64,000 nt of DNA. Source: an uncultured Oligoflexales bacterium (GTDB lineage: Bacteria > Bdellovibrionota_B > Oligoflexia > Oligoflexales > JAPPIL01). The translations under genes were made by a program, and so were the position numbers. The stretch lies in assembly GCA_958296095.1 (NCBI GenBank), contig OY282434.1, positions 2,386,001-2,450,000 of the forward strand, read 5' to 3'. Each line of letters starts with the position of its first letter. Positions within the stretch are counted from its first letter, which is position 1. The notes under the pieces were generated by a model. It did not search any database, had not been told where the DNA came from, and saw nothing but the letters and a program-made list of their open reading frames with translations. Shown here in pieces: positions 46,390 through 57,434 of this stretch.

Positions 46390-46880
46390 ATGCCGCTCTT
46401 AGCACGTGCCTCCGTTGTCTTGGCACGGCGGTACGCGGCTTTTTTGTATCGCTCGTCTACGAGGCTTTTTTGTAACGCTCGCTTCCTAGCTCGCTTCGCT
46501 CGCTACGCTGCTTTCTATATCGCTCGCTACGCTGCTTTCTATATCGCTCGCTACGCGGCTCTTTGCCGCTTCCTAGCTCCCCGCTCGCTCCTTGTCCTCG
46601 GACCTCTTGCTATCGCGTTCGGGCTTGTTATCAGACCTCTCGGCGGTTGCGTTCAGGCTTGCCTACCGAGAGCTTCATGAACGGCACGGCGAGGCCGTAC
46701 GAAAACTCGACCGCAAATACTGTCATATTGCTGTTAGATTATGTTTTTGGATAAAAGCCTCTGACTACATCCACTCAGGGCGAGTTTCTCGGTAGGGCTG
46801 CGCCGTGCCAAGACAACGGAGGTTTGTGCTAATGGACTAGCTCCACTGCGCCGTGCCAAGACAACGGAGCTGCGCACGAC
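46390..46880 (+). repeat. Modular repeat block 8
   Basis: Plus-orientation block between convergent genes: B unit, C modules with CTACGCTGCTTTCTATATCG duplicated in tandem, D units, complete module A (46662-46796) and B units. No credible gene. Confidence 0.85.
46662..46796 (+). repeat. Module A, complete copy, 135 bp
   Basis: Ends CCTACCGAGA and TCTCGGTAGG, a perfect 10-bp inverted repeat. Confidence 0.8.
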
Positions 46881-46930
46881 TCGGACGGAAAAGCAAACTC
46901 GGTATGTGTCGCTACTAGGGTGTGCGATAA

Positions 46931-48016
46931 TTAAATCCGGCGGATCTCGTAGCCTTTCTCAGTTAACAGTTGGAGCAAAGTATTCTCCTCGCCGACAACA
47001 AAATGGTTTGCACCGCCATAGATCAAGCACCGAGCTGAGCCTTTGCAGGTCTCTTCAATTACCTTCAGCCATTTTTTGTTGCGATCATCGTTTATTATAT
47101 GCACATGCGGATCTCGCTCAGTAGTGAGTCTCCGATACTCGGCAACGTCTCCGTCAGCAAAGGCCTGGTAGCTCCTGAAAAATGAATCCTTAAGAGTCAG
47201 GTGGTAGTCGATTTGCTCTTCTGCGGACAGGCCCTGCAGAGCCTGATGACGATCATCTCCTCTGGCGCTCATGTAGTCTTCAGATGATTGAAAAAGCTCT
47301 TTCAGATTTTGATCTAACGACACTAACCTTTTCCCTTTGCTTTTTCCATACTCCGTTAGAACATGGTCAAGCATAGCTCTTAACCCTGTTAATGCCTGTT
47401 CAGCTTTACTTTTATCGGAGAGTAATTTTTGCCTCTTCAATTGGTTGATTCTTTTCTTGAACTCTCTAACCATCTCGAAGTGATAATCATGGTTTTCGGC
47501 AAGAAAGGTGGTTGCTTCATCATCGACAACCTCGAACAAACGATGTGTTTCTGGAAGGGTAGCCAGATTCACCCGATGATGGACGGTTGCGAGAAGAAAG
47601 TGCTGACTTCCGTCTGGAGCTAGCATTTCCCACAGCATCGGGTTTTTTAGGCCCGTGATCAGAGGGATATATGTCAAGGTTGAGAGAAGGCTAAACCAAC
47701 TATTATCCGTTTGTGCAGTGAGCCCACGACTGCTTCTTAATAAAGTTTCCATCTCTTGCCGCCACTCACTCTTGGGTGGTGCTGATTTTTCAGCAACGAG
47801 TATTGGGGACAGTACCTCCTTAAGTAACTCATTAACGAGTATTGGGGACAGTACCTCCTTGTTTAAACCACCTGCACGCGTGTAGGCTTTTGCGATTTCC
47901 TTGGCAAGTATTACCGTTTGCGGCTCGACAATTTTCAGAGACCGCAGGTTGATGTTCGGTTTCCTGGCAAGTGCCGCGGTTGACATAACCATTAGTAACA
48001 GCAGAGATTTTTTCAC
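46931..48016 (-). CDS. TraB/GumN-family protein
   Basis: The frame opens at 48076, but GTG 48016 after GAGGGGTCA begins a signal peptide (MKKSLLLLMVMSTAALARKP), giving 361 residues. TraB/GumN (PrgY-like) features: NPMLWEM...GSQHFLLATVHHRV near the start of the domain and CLIYGGANHFVVGEENTLLQLLTEKG at the end, the latter with the conserved GA(N)H and GxxxLLxxxG pattern. Members are putative metal-dependent peptidases, mostly uncharacterised. Exported, probably periplasmic. A 39-bp duplication repeats KEVLSPILV in the N-terminal linker. Confidence 0.8.
   Translation of the reverse strand: MKKSLLLLMVMSTAALARKPNINLRSLKIVEPQTVILAKEIAKAYTRAGGLNKEVLSPILVNELLKEVLSPILVAEKSAPPKSEWRQEMETLLRSSRGLTAQTDNSWFSLLSTLTYIPLITGLKNPMLWEMLAPDGSQHFLLATVHHRVNLATLPETHRLFEVVDDEATTFLAENHDYHFEMVREFKKRINQLKRQKLLSDKSKAEQALTGLRAMLDHVLTEYGKSKGKRLVSLDQNLKELFQSSEDYMSARGDDRHQALQGLSAEEQIDYHLTLKDSFFRSYQAFADGDVAEYRRLTTERDPHVHIINDDRNKKWLKVIEETCKGSARCLIYGGANHFVVGEENTLLQLLTEKGYEIRRI
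47795..47860 (-). repeat. 39-bp in-frame tandem duplication
   Basis: AACGAGTATTGGGGACAGTA and its following CCTCCTT (27 bases) occur at 47795 and 47834. It encodes KEVLSPILV twice in the TraB/GumN protein linker, keeping the frame. Confidence 0.9.
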
Positions 48017-48086
48017 TTCATTGACCCCTCGTCTTCGTTTACAAAAAAGCCATCCACGAAGACTTACGCCCCCCATGGGCTACGTG

Positions 48087-48308
48087 TCAATTTAAAATTG
48101 CGAGACTAGGTCTCGACTTAATCCGCCTATCCACATAACCTCCTGTAAATACATAGGTCTCATCTCCGAGCACTGGCGGAGCATATCCATCGAGCCCCGG
48201 AATCTGTGTCCAATCAGCGATTATCAATGAGATCGGATGCTTACAAAACTTCACCAATCTTGGCATTTCTAAAGCAGGGCAATATCCCTTCTCTGCGGGA
48301 GGTTGCAT
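48087..48308 (-). CDS. Doubtful small ORF or gene fragment
   Basis: 73 codons from ATG 48308 (the frame is open from TTG 48389). The peptide (CKHPISLIIADWTQIPGLDG, PPVLGDETYVFTGGYVDRR) reads like real protein and lies between two same-strand genes. However, its start sits on the edge of an 86-bp inverted-repeat element (48302-48387), so it may be a remnant of a longer gene interrupted there. No signal peptide and no family recognised. Confidence 0.3.
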   Translation of the reverse strand: MQPPAEKGYCPALEMPRLVKFCKHPISLIIADWTQIPGLDGYAPPVLGDETYVFTGGYVDRRIKSRPSLAILN

Positions 48309-48387
48309 AAAACTCTTAATAATTAATAGTTTTATGATTGACCTGAGCAACCTTGCCCGATTAAAATAGAGACATGGGTTATGCAAC
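48302..48387. repeat. 86-bp element with 9-bp inverted ends
   Basis: GTTGCATAA (48302-48310) and TTATGCAAC (48379-48387) are perfect inverted repeats bounding AT-rich DNA. Ends of this kind occur in some insertion sequences, so a small non-autonomous element is possible. Only one copy was seen in the window. Confidence 0.4.
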
Positions 48388-48426
48388 AAGACGCACTAAG
48401 CCCCTCTGGCAACGCTACCGAGCACC

Positions 48427-49047
48427 TTAGTGATGCATCTTTACTCGCAATTTCTCGATTGTAATATTTTTAGCTAAAACACCATCTGCGGGGAGCGTGA
48501 CTGAAGTAGCCTTGCGAGTGTCGCCATTTCCAGTTTCGACCCCATAAAGCATAGCCGTCCGTGCGTCGTCACTACCAGCAAAAATAATTAACTCTTCATT
48601 ACACTCACCATATAGTTCTATTTCCTGTTCTTCTATGTGTTTGTTGTTAAAGGTAACCGTCATTTTTCCTTTATCCTCTCCTTCTGGTAAGTCGCACCTA
48701 TACTGGTGTCGCCTAAGGTACTGGGTGGCTTTGTCATCTACTAAAAGCATCACCTCGCTTCCGCGATAACACCCTGGTGCTCGGTAGGCATAGTAACGTT
48801 TGAACTCCAGATAATCGTTTCTACCTGTTATGTTACCATGCCGATCTAAAATACCTGTTATCGTAAATTTTTTAGTTTTAACGGCAGCACTGGTTGCGCC
48901 GCAGTTTTTAAAAAACTTATTCAGCCACTTCTCCTCTTCGGTTTCTACTACTAGGTACTTTGTATCTGCCGCCCCCTCTTTCTCTGTCCTAACCTGACAA
49001 CCGATCGTTACCACCATTGCCAAAGACATAACTGTTACAATTTTCAT
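48427..49047 (-). CDS. Lipoprotein, unknown function
   Basis: 206 residues with lipoprotein signal (MKIVTVMSLAMVVTIGC, lipobox TIGC) and a GGAGGTGAGCG ribosome site. The mature part has Cys pairs (NCGATSAAV, PGCYRGSEVML, YRCDLPEGE, GECNEELI) and beta-strand patterns such as MTVTFNNKHIEEQEIELYG. Probably disulfide-stabilised and outer-membrane attached. Its upstream region (49110-49230) resembles that of the 39466 lipoprotein gene. Possibly first gene of a short operon with the TraB/GumN gene. Confidence 0.72.
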   Translation of the reverse strand: MKIVTVMSLAMVVTIGCQVRTEKEGAADTKYLVVETEEEKWLNKFFKNCGATSAAVKTKKFTITGILDRHGNITGRNDYLEFKRYYAYRAPGCYRGSEVMLLVDDKATQYLRRHQYRCDLPEGEDKGKMTVTFNNKHIEEQEIELYGECNEELIIFAGSDDARTAMLYGVETGNGDTRKATSVTLPADGVLAKNITIEKLRVKMHH

Positions 49048-49109
49048 CGCTCACCTCCAAAAATTTACCCAAATACTTGCAGCACCCAGTGATCAGACTG
49101 CACAACGTA

Positions 49110-49230
49110 TCGACCGTTTTTTTTTTGCTTTAGCTTCGTTTGTGGTTTTGTCCGTATTTTTTTGTAACTTGCCAATATGTTGGCTGAATTTCGTGCCCAT
49201 GCCGTTCATGGAGCTCTCGGTGGGCAAGAG
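49110..49230 (-). promoter_or_regulatory. Upstream region shared with the 39466 gene
   Basis: Inverted counterpart of 39300-39414: on the minus strand a module A left end is followed by TTCAGCCAACATATTGGCAA, GTTACAAAAAA, AAGCTAA and AAAAAACGGTCGAT. The near-palindrome is at 49171-49184, about 125-140 bases before the lipoprotein start. Confidence 0.55.
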
Positions 49231-49620
49231 GCTTGGGGGCAACAGCGAGAAGACTTGGGGGCAGGCAAGGGGTTCTGAGGCAAACCCAAGCAGAGCTAGC
49301 CACCTACTTAGCACGTACCTCCGTTGTCTTGGCACGGCGCAGCCCTACCGAGAAACTCTCCCTAAAATAGGTTGTGAGCACATGCCTTGTGCAAGAGCAT
49401 AATCTGACGGCAAGCAGCGAGAGGATGCAGAGAGACTAGAGGATAAGCAGCGAGCTAGGAAGCGAGCGTTACAAAAAAGCATCGCGTAGCGATGAGCTAG
49501 GAAGCGAGCGTTACAAAAAGCCGCGTAGCGAGCGAAGCGAGCGTTACAAAGAGCCGCGTAGCGCAAGCAGCGAGCTAGGAAGCGAGCGTCACAAAAAAGC
49601 AGCGCTGCCGTGCACGTTGC
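49195..49620 (-). repeat. Modular repeat block 9
   Basis: Minus-orientation block: A left edge (49201-49225), D-like units, B unit (CTTAGCACGTACCTCCGTTG), a module A right end (CCTACCGAGA at 49344) truncated after CATAATCTGACGG, then four tandem C modules (AGCGAGCTAGGAAGCGAGCG). The last C module runs into the atpC coding region. Confidence 0.85.
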
Positions 49621-49994
49621 CATGAGGCAGAAGCACGGACGATGTCTATGTCACTGTGCAGAGCATCTTTAAGGCGTTGTTCGGCACGGGCTTGGCTCGC
49701 GCGTGCACGTTCAAGATCAATCTGTTCTTTGCCTTCAGCAACGTCGGCGAGAATTTGCACACAGTTGTCGGTCACGCTAAAAATCCCGCGGGCAATGAAA
49801 TAACTCGGTAGCGGGGTCGCGGCGTTGTGCCGCAGAGTTACAATGCCTACACCGATCGTCGCAATCAGCGGTGCATGTCCCGCGAGAATGCCGAGATAGC
49901 CATCAGACGCGGGAAGATTGACCTCCGCCGCGGCCAGCACTGCGAGCTCGGCGCGCTGCGTCATGATCTTTACCGCGAGCATGTCGTCTGGCAT
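49575..49994 (-). CDS. atpC: ATP synthase epsilon subunit
   Basis: 139 residues. The N-terminal beta-sandwich is typical of F1 epsilon (LAVKIMTQRAELAVLAAAEV, GYLGILAGHAPLIATIGVGI, YFIARGIFSVTDNCVQILAD), followed by the helical hairpin (DLERARASQARAEQRLKDAL). Epsilon joins F1 to the rotor and can inhibit hydrolysis. The final residues (RQRCFFVTLAS) are encoded by C-module repeat, and the stop is the TAG inside that repeat, so the native C-terminal end has been replaced. This affects the second helix tip, the inhibitory part in many bacteria. Last gene of the atp set. Confidence 0.93.
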   Translation of the reverse strand: MPDDMLAVKIMTQRAELAVLAAAEVNLPASDGYLGILAGHAPLIATIGVGIVTLRHNAATPLPSYFIARGIFSVTDNCVQILADVAEGKEQIDLERARASQARAEQRLKDALHSDIDIVRASASWQRARQRCFFVTLAS

Positions 49995-50003
49995 CGCCCC
50001 GTC

Positions 50004-52282
<2,279 letters not shown>

Positions 52283-53791
52283 TCAGTGTGCATACCCCTG
52301 TGCGAAGCTATCCAATGCCGCCTGCATTTCCTCCCGCATCGCGTCAAGCGCGGCCCGCGCTCTGATTTTGTCGAGCAGCGTGCCACAGTTGTCCTTCAGG
52401 TAGGTGCACAGACCATGCATCCATGCACCGATGTCCTTTACTTCGTAACTGTCGAGTGCACCTGTGGTCGCGGCATACAGCAGCATCGCCTGTATGCCAA
52501 CATCGAGTGGCTCGAACTGCGGCTGTTTGAGAATCTCCACCAGCCGCTCGCCCCGCCGCAATGTTTTCTGGGTGGTATCGTCGAGATCCGAGCCGAATTG
52601 TGCAAAGGCAGCCAGCTCACGATATTGAGCCAACTCCAGACGCAGCGTGCCCGATAGTTTTTGCACACACGGCACTTGTGCATCACCGCCGACTCGCGAC
52701 ACCGACAAGCCTGCATTCATGGCAGGACGCACCCCGCTGAAGAACAAGTCCGCTTCCAGAAATATTTGCCCGTCGGTAATCGAGATGACGTTGGTAGGAA
52801 TGTAAGCGGAAATATCGCCTGCCTGGGTCTCAATTATGGGGAAGGCTGTCAACGAGCCTCCGCCGAGATCGTCGTTGAGTTTGCAGGCACGTTCGAGCAG
52901 GCGACTGTGCAGGTAAAAGACATCGCCAGGGTAAGCTTCGCGGCCCGGGGGACGACGCAGCAACAGGGACAGCTCACGGTAGGCGACTGCTTGCTTGGTC
53001 AAGTCATCGTAGAAGATGACGACATGTTTGCCGCGGTCACGAAAATACTCGCCGATGCGACAGCCCGAGTAGGGGGCGAGAAACTGCATCGGGGCCGGGT
53101 CGATGGCGGTGGCGGCAAGAATGACGGTATAGCCCATGGCCCCGTGTTTTTGCAGCGTGTCAACGATCTTGGCAACAGTCGAGGCTTTTTGCCCGATGGC
53201 GACATAGATGCAGATTACGTCTTCTTTTTTTTGATTGATAATAGTGTCGAGGGCGATAGCGGTTTTGCCAGTCTGGCGGTCACCGATAATCAACTCCCGC
53301 TGGCCGCGGCCGATAGGAGTGAGCGCGTCGATAATTTTTAAGCCTGTCTGCAGTGGCTCGCAGACTTTTTTGCGGGCGATAATGCCTGGAGCTTTGACTT
53401 CAACCTGTCCCTGCTCAGCCGCGGCGATCTCGCCTTTGCCGTCGAGGGGATTGCCTAGGGCATCGAGCACTCTACCGATAACGGCCTCACCACAAGGAAT
53501 GGAGTTGATCAAGCGCAGACGCTTTACCTGATCACCCTCACGGATTGCCTTGCAGTCGCTGAAGACAGCAATCCCGACATTGTCCTCTTCGAGGTTCAAG
53601 ACCACGCCGCGCTCGCCGCCAGCAAACTCAACCAACTCGCCTGCCATTACCTCCTGCAGGCCATAGACACGGGCAATGCCATCGCCGACCGACAGCACCG
53701 TGCCAGTCTCGATGAGATTTTCCTGATACTCGTAGGACTTAATGCGTTCGCTGATGATCTTGCTGACTTCGCTGACCTTGATGCTCGCCAT
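52283..53791 (-). CDS. atpA: ATP synthase alpha subunit
   Basis: 502 residues, full length. Conserved features: Walker [49 protein letters not shown] and the C-terminal helical domain. Non-catalytic nucleotide-binding subunit of F1. Gene order alpha-gamma-beta-epsilon is standard, but atpH (delta), normally just before atpA, is not found in the 218 bases upstream, which are followed by an unrelated gene. atpH and the Fo genes must be elsewhere. Confidence 0.97.
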   Translation of the reverse strand: MASIKVSEVSKIISERIKSYEYQENLIETGTVLSVGDGIARVYGLQEVMAGELVEFAGGERGVVLNLEEDNVGIAVFSDCKAIREGDQVKRLRLINSIPCGEAVIGRVLDALGNPLDGKGEIAAAEQGQVEVKAPGIIARKKVCEPLQTGLKIIDALTPIGRGQRELIIGDRQTGKTAIALDTIINQKKEDVICIYVAIGQKASTVAKIVDTLQKHGAMGYTVILAATAIDPAPMQFLAPYSGCRIGEYFRDRGKHVVIFYDDLTKQAVAYRELSLLLRRPPGREAYPGDVFYLHSRLLERACKLNDDLGGGSLTAFPIIETQAGDISAYIPTNVISITDGQIFLEADLFFSGVRPAMNAGLSVSRVGGDAQVPCVQKLSGTLRLELAQYRELAAFAQFGSDLDDTTQKTLRRGERLVEILKQPQFEPLDVGIQAMLLYAATTGALDSYEVKDIGAWMHGLCTYLKDNCGTLLDKIRARAALDAMREEMQAALDSFAQGYAH

Positions 53792-54009
53792 CTTTTACCA
53801 CACCTGCGTGTTTAACCACCACTTGCGCTCACGGGGCTTGAGCCGCGGTCTCGCCACGGCAGCGGAAGCAGTTATCACGAAGCACTGCAATACTCAACAA
53901 TTTTGTGTGCATGCACACGGCAGGCGTACCTGTGCGGGAGTTGCGACCCCTAAGACGGCGCGCTGAACCGCCAGCTCGTCACCAACCACTAGCTGACGGG
54001 CTGTCTGTT

Positions 54010-55041
54010 TCAGAGTGAAGCACAGGTCTGCTTGCTCTCCCAGTTGGAAGGGTAGAAGCAATAAGCTCTAATGCGGGTGACCTTGCCGTCTTTGCCTGCT
54101 TTGGAACAGAAGGGATTGATAACCCGCCCGTGTACGCGGCGCTTGTCGCGGTCACCAATGCCTCTGGTGTCGAGGGCAAAATACTTCTCGTAATTCCAGC
54201 GCGTCTTCCCGTCCTTGTCGTTATATGTGCCGTCAGTGCCGTCCTTCAGCAGCCAGCCTTGCCACGAACAACTGATGCTGCCATCGGTGGATGCTGTGGC
54301 TGAAATATTACTAAACGGCTTGTCACTGGCATCAGGGTGATGCCTATTATCGCCAGCATAGCCGTGTTGCATGGCGGTGACCCGGTGGTTGTGACAGTGG
54401 ATATTAAGCATTGTGAATAGTTCGTCGTTGTCGATGGTGTCGATGTATTGTTTGCGATTCATATTCTTTTCAAACAACCATCCTTGCCAACCGCTACAGT
54501 AGACACCGTTCGTGTTTTTATTATTCAAGATTTCGTTAAGTTTATTAGCATAAAACGGTGGCTTGTGCTCACGAAAACGCCAGGCCATATCTTTATTTTC
54601 TTTGGCGGCCCCTTTCCGACCAGAACGCATCCAGGAAATCGCGGCCAGCATACGATTAACGCCGCAGTAAGCATTGGGAAGCACCCAGTGTTCCTGCTGA
54701 TTAGTATCAAAGTATGCCATCCACGTCGTTGCTTCCGAGAAAGAACTGTACAGCCAACCGATGGGCAGTGGCTTATCAAAGACGTTGCTTGTTTCGCCTG
54801 CATCACTGCACTCAATCTGCTGGTATGAATGCTCGATTATTTTTTTTTCAAGATTCTTATCTACGCCCTTGTAGATGTGCGTGCCAAGACGATACTCTGT
54901 CTCTGTCGTTACTTCTAAAACCTCTTGCCGCTTCCGTTGCGGAGGTTCGTAGTCGTGCTCAAGGGCTGGATCAGCTCGACCGCGGCTAGTCATAAGCACA
55001 GCACAACACAACAAAATCCTGTTAGCTAGTGGTCGTGACAT
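54010..55041 (-). CDS. Exported Cys/Trp-rich protein, lipoprotein locus
   Basis: 343 residues with a signal-like N-terminus (MSRPLANRILLCCAVLMTSR). The body has two similar Cys/Trp motifs, YCSGWQGWLFEKN and SCSWQGWLLKDG, and ends in further cysteines (PFCSKAG, RAYCFYPSNWESKQTC), suggesting a disulfide-stabilised exported domain, perhaps carbohydrate- or surface-binding. Its HWVLPNAYCG segment faintly resembles HWLLHYYSAACDMW in the 57978 protein. The 5' end overlaps the previous gene by 16 bases. Function unknown. Confidence 0.68.
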   Translation of the reverse strand: MSRPLANRILLCCAVLMTSRGRADPALEHDYEPPQRKRQEVLEVTTETEYRLGTHIYKGVDKNLEKKIIEHSYQQIECSDAGETSNVFDKPLPIGWLYSSFSEATTWMAYFDTNQQEHWVLPNAYCGVNRMLAAISWMRSGRKGAAKENKDMAWRFREHKPPFYANKLNEILNNKNTNGVYCSGWQGWLFEKNMNRKQYIDTIDNDELFTMLNIHCHNHRVTAMQHGYAGDNRHHPDASDKPFSNISATASTDGSISCSWQGWLLKDGTDGTYNDKDGKTRWNYEKYFALDTRGIGDRDKRRVHGRVINPFCSKAGKDGKVTRIRAYCFYPSNWESKQTCASL

Positions 55042-55661
55042 GATCCCGCCGTGGCTCTGATAAATGCTTGATTGTTAAGGATATCTTGCTTGTAAATTTT
55101 TAGACTGCTACTAGGCGCGATAGCTCTTGCCTGCTTATCCTCAAACACAACTTTATAGCTGTCATCGCTATAATGCAGCTTAAGCTCAATGCCGGTAATG
55201 GTTACCTCGCTTCGACCTGTGTTGTTCAGTTGCAGATAGCTCAGCGGTTTGCGTTGACAGCTGTCGGCGGTAACACCTTTAGGCATCGAGCCTAGGATGC
55301 CGTTGAAATTCAAGGGCTTAGCTGGCTCGTTAGTAGTAACATAATCGTGGCTACCGAGGCGCAGTTCGACTTGCATGCTTACCGCCTCTGTAGCTGTGAG
55401 TTTAAGCAGCAGTTCGCTCGGGTGGATACAGCGGATGGCCAGGCAGTCCGAACCATCTTGCCCGCTGATGCCGCGCTGCAATGCTCCATACGCGTTGCGC
55501 TGTAACACCATGTTTTTATTGTAGTTTTCAATACAAAGCAACTCGGTAATGACCGCGTCCTTGTCCGCACTGGTCGCAGGCGGGCAGGGGATATGTACGT
55601 CACGGGCCGCACTAGCTGCCAGCAACAGTAGATAACTACAGACAGCTACTGCATTTTTCAT
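55026..55661 (-). CDS. Exported protein with beta domain, lipoprotein locus
   Basis: The frame opens at 55679; ATG 55661 after GCGGGGGTAGC begins the signal peptide (MKNAVAVCSYLLLLAASAARD), giving 211 residues. The C-terminal half is a beta domain (VTITGIELKLHYSDDSYKVV) that resembles HIDRVEIYMYFADDDRPYKV of the 57978 protein, so the two share a domain. Several cysteines (IPCPPA, LLCIENY, DCLAIRCIHP) should form disulfides. First gene of the minus-strand pair and divergent from the lipoprotein genes at 55761. Confidence 0.68.
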   Translation of the reverse strand: MKNAVAVCSYLLLLAASAARDVHIPCPPATSADKDAVITELLCIENYNKNMVLQRNAYGALQRGISGQDGSDCLAIRCIHPSELLLKLTATEAVSMQVELRLGSHDYVTTNEPAKPLNFNGILGSMPKGVTADSCQRKPLSYLQLNNTGRSEVTITGIELKLHYSDDSYKVVFEDKQARAIAPSSSLKIYKQDILNNQAFIRATAGSCHDH

Positions 55662-55760
55662 GCTACCCCCGCTCCTCAAGGCCTATATCGGCACAGCCTG
55701 AAAATTTTTTAGTAAAAAAAAGCTGCCGCCATGCCGATACGCCGGGCGGAGGGAGTGGCT

Positions 55761-57434
55761 ATGGCTGCATTTAAGCTCTTGTATTTATTGATAATTACAG
55801 CAAGCGGCTGTAATATTCTGTCGACACAAACGGTGAAGCAAGTTACCGCACAGAAAACCTTTGCCACCCTGAGCATGGGGGAAAAGTACGCCTACCTAAG
55901 TGCTGTGCTCAAGGCGCAGCGACAAGTAATCAACGGTGTTCGCATCGCCCGCGTCAAGAGCCTGGCCGAGACGATAACGCACAAAGGCGATCTAACGGTG
56001 CAGCTTATCGATAACGGCTTTCAACGTCCCAAGCTAATACGTGTCAGTTGGAGCAAAGTGCAGGCTGATAGCATTGAACTGTTGCGCTGCAAATTAAAAA
56101 ATCTCCAAACAAACGCCACCGTCCCCGCGGAAAAAATTATCGCAATCGCAGATGGATATGATTTTGATAAACTGCAGACTGCACCAAATTCCTACGGTTT
56201 TCTTGACTGCCAGCGTGTCTACGGTCGCATTCAAAATGGTGTCAGCATCATTGATTATGGGGCGGAAAATAAATTTAGCTATGTTTACTTCTTCCGCCCC
56301 TGTTACAAAAACTATACTATGGTAGTCCCCGCCACAACTGGTAGCGATACTAAGCAGTGTGGTGAAGACAAGATCGCTGCCGCCCAGAACGATCCAGACG
56401 CGTTAGCGGCAACAGCTAAACATGCTCTAGTGTTCAGGTATTGTCAGGCAGATACTCGGCAAGTATGCTCCTCCGTTTTGAGACATAATAATAGTAATCC
56501 TATAGATTTCAATCATGGTGTGAAGGAACTACCGCTGCATCTGTTTGAGCAACTGCATGCCTTGCGGGCGAAAATCCAAACACACCAGGACGCGATCTAT
56601 AAGGAGGGCGGTGCCGTGCTAGCTAAGTTGACTGACGAGACGGGTATCCATGAACTCGATAGCATAACCGCGGCACAGGAAAAGTTAGACGAGCTGCAGG
56701 AGACACACGACCTAGCCAATACTCGGCGCGTAGAAAAAGCCGAGTCAATAGCTAAAATAACCGCTATTCTCGATCAAGAAATGGCAGAGACCTTAGGACA
56801 TGACATGTCATTCAGAGGCAGGAACTGTTACGTCGAAGATAAGGAGATGCAAGAAAATGTTGCCGCAGTTAACCAGGAGCTCAAGCAATACAATGAGCAG
56901 CTTAGTCGAGATTACCCCCAGGTCGTCCAAGATCAGCAGGAATTTGAAGAAATAGAGTTGGAATGGTGGATGCGCGCGATGAGTATTGGCGAGTGCGTAA
57001 CTAGCACAGGCTTAGCCTTGGGAAAACTTGTCAAAGTCGAGGGGCTAATGCCATTCGATAACAAAAAATTTAAGCTATCTAAGCAGATTGGCGAGCACCA
57101 TGACGCGGTCAGCACCTCGAACAAAGGGGCAAAATTTGGCAACCAGGAATGGGGGCTAGCCGCGGCAAACTTTGCTGTGGACATGATTCCGCTGGAAACT
57201 TCCGAACTGAATCGTGGCGATGGTATTGCGGCTTTTGCGGGGGCGTTGAACAGCATCTTTATGGGGGAAGATACTTACACCAGAAGCCATTGCAAAGCTT
57301 GCCTCGATCACATGGCACAGCTTAGGTATCACTATCGTGCTATCTACCGTCTTCAACAAGAGCTTAAGGTACTTAGCGACACCATAAATGCTGAGCTTAT
57401 TCACAAAGGAGCAGTTGATCCTCATGCGCAGTAG
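55761..57434 (+). CDS. RPC-family lipoprotein 1
   Basis: The frame opens at 55731; ATG 55761 after GGAGGGAGTGGCT starts a lipoprotein signal (MAAFKLLYLLIITASGC), giving 557 residues. The N-terminal domain (to about 195) contains SIELLRCKLKNLQ and ends SYVYFFRPCYKN, the motif shared with the 60092 and 61366 proteins. A helical coiled-coil region follows (LHALRAKIQTHQDAIYKEGG, AAVNQELKQYNEQLSRDY), then a less hydrophobic version of the Gly-rich segment (GLALGKLVKVEGL). Cys-rich and exported. Function unknown. Confidence 0.72.
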   Translation: MAAFKLLYLLIITASGCNILSTQTVKQVTAQKTFATLSMGEKYAYLSAVLKAQRQVINGVRIARVKSLAETITHKGDLTVQLIDNGFQRPKLIRVSWSKVQADSIELLRCKLKNLQTNATVPAEKIIAIADGYDFDKLQTAPNSYGFLDCQRVYGRIQNGVSIIDYGAENKFSYVYFFRPCYKNYTMVVPATTGSDTKQCGEDKIAAAQNDPDALAATAKHALVFRYCQADTRQVCSSVLRHNNSNPIDFNHGVKELPLHLFEQLHALRAKIQTHQDAIYKEGGAVLAKLTDETGIHELDSITAAQEKLDELQETHDLANTRRVEKAESIAKITAILDQEMAETLGHDMSFRGRNCYVEDKEMQENVAAVNQELKQYNEQLSRDYPQVVQDQQEFEEIELEWWMRAMSIGECVTSTGLALGKLVKVEGLMPFDNKKFKLSKQIGEHHDAVSTSNKGAKFGNQEWGLAAANFAVDMIPLETSELNRGDGIAAFAGALNSIFMGEDTYTRSHCKACLDHMAQLRYHYRAIYRLQQELKVLSDTINAELIHKGAVDPHAQ

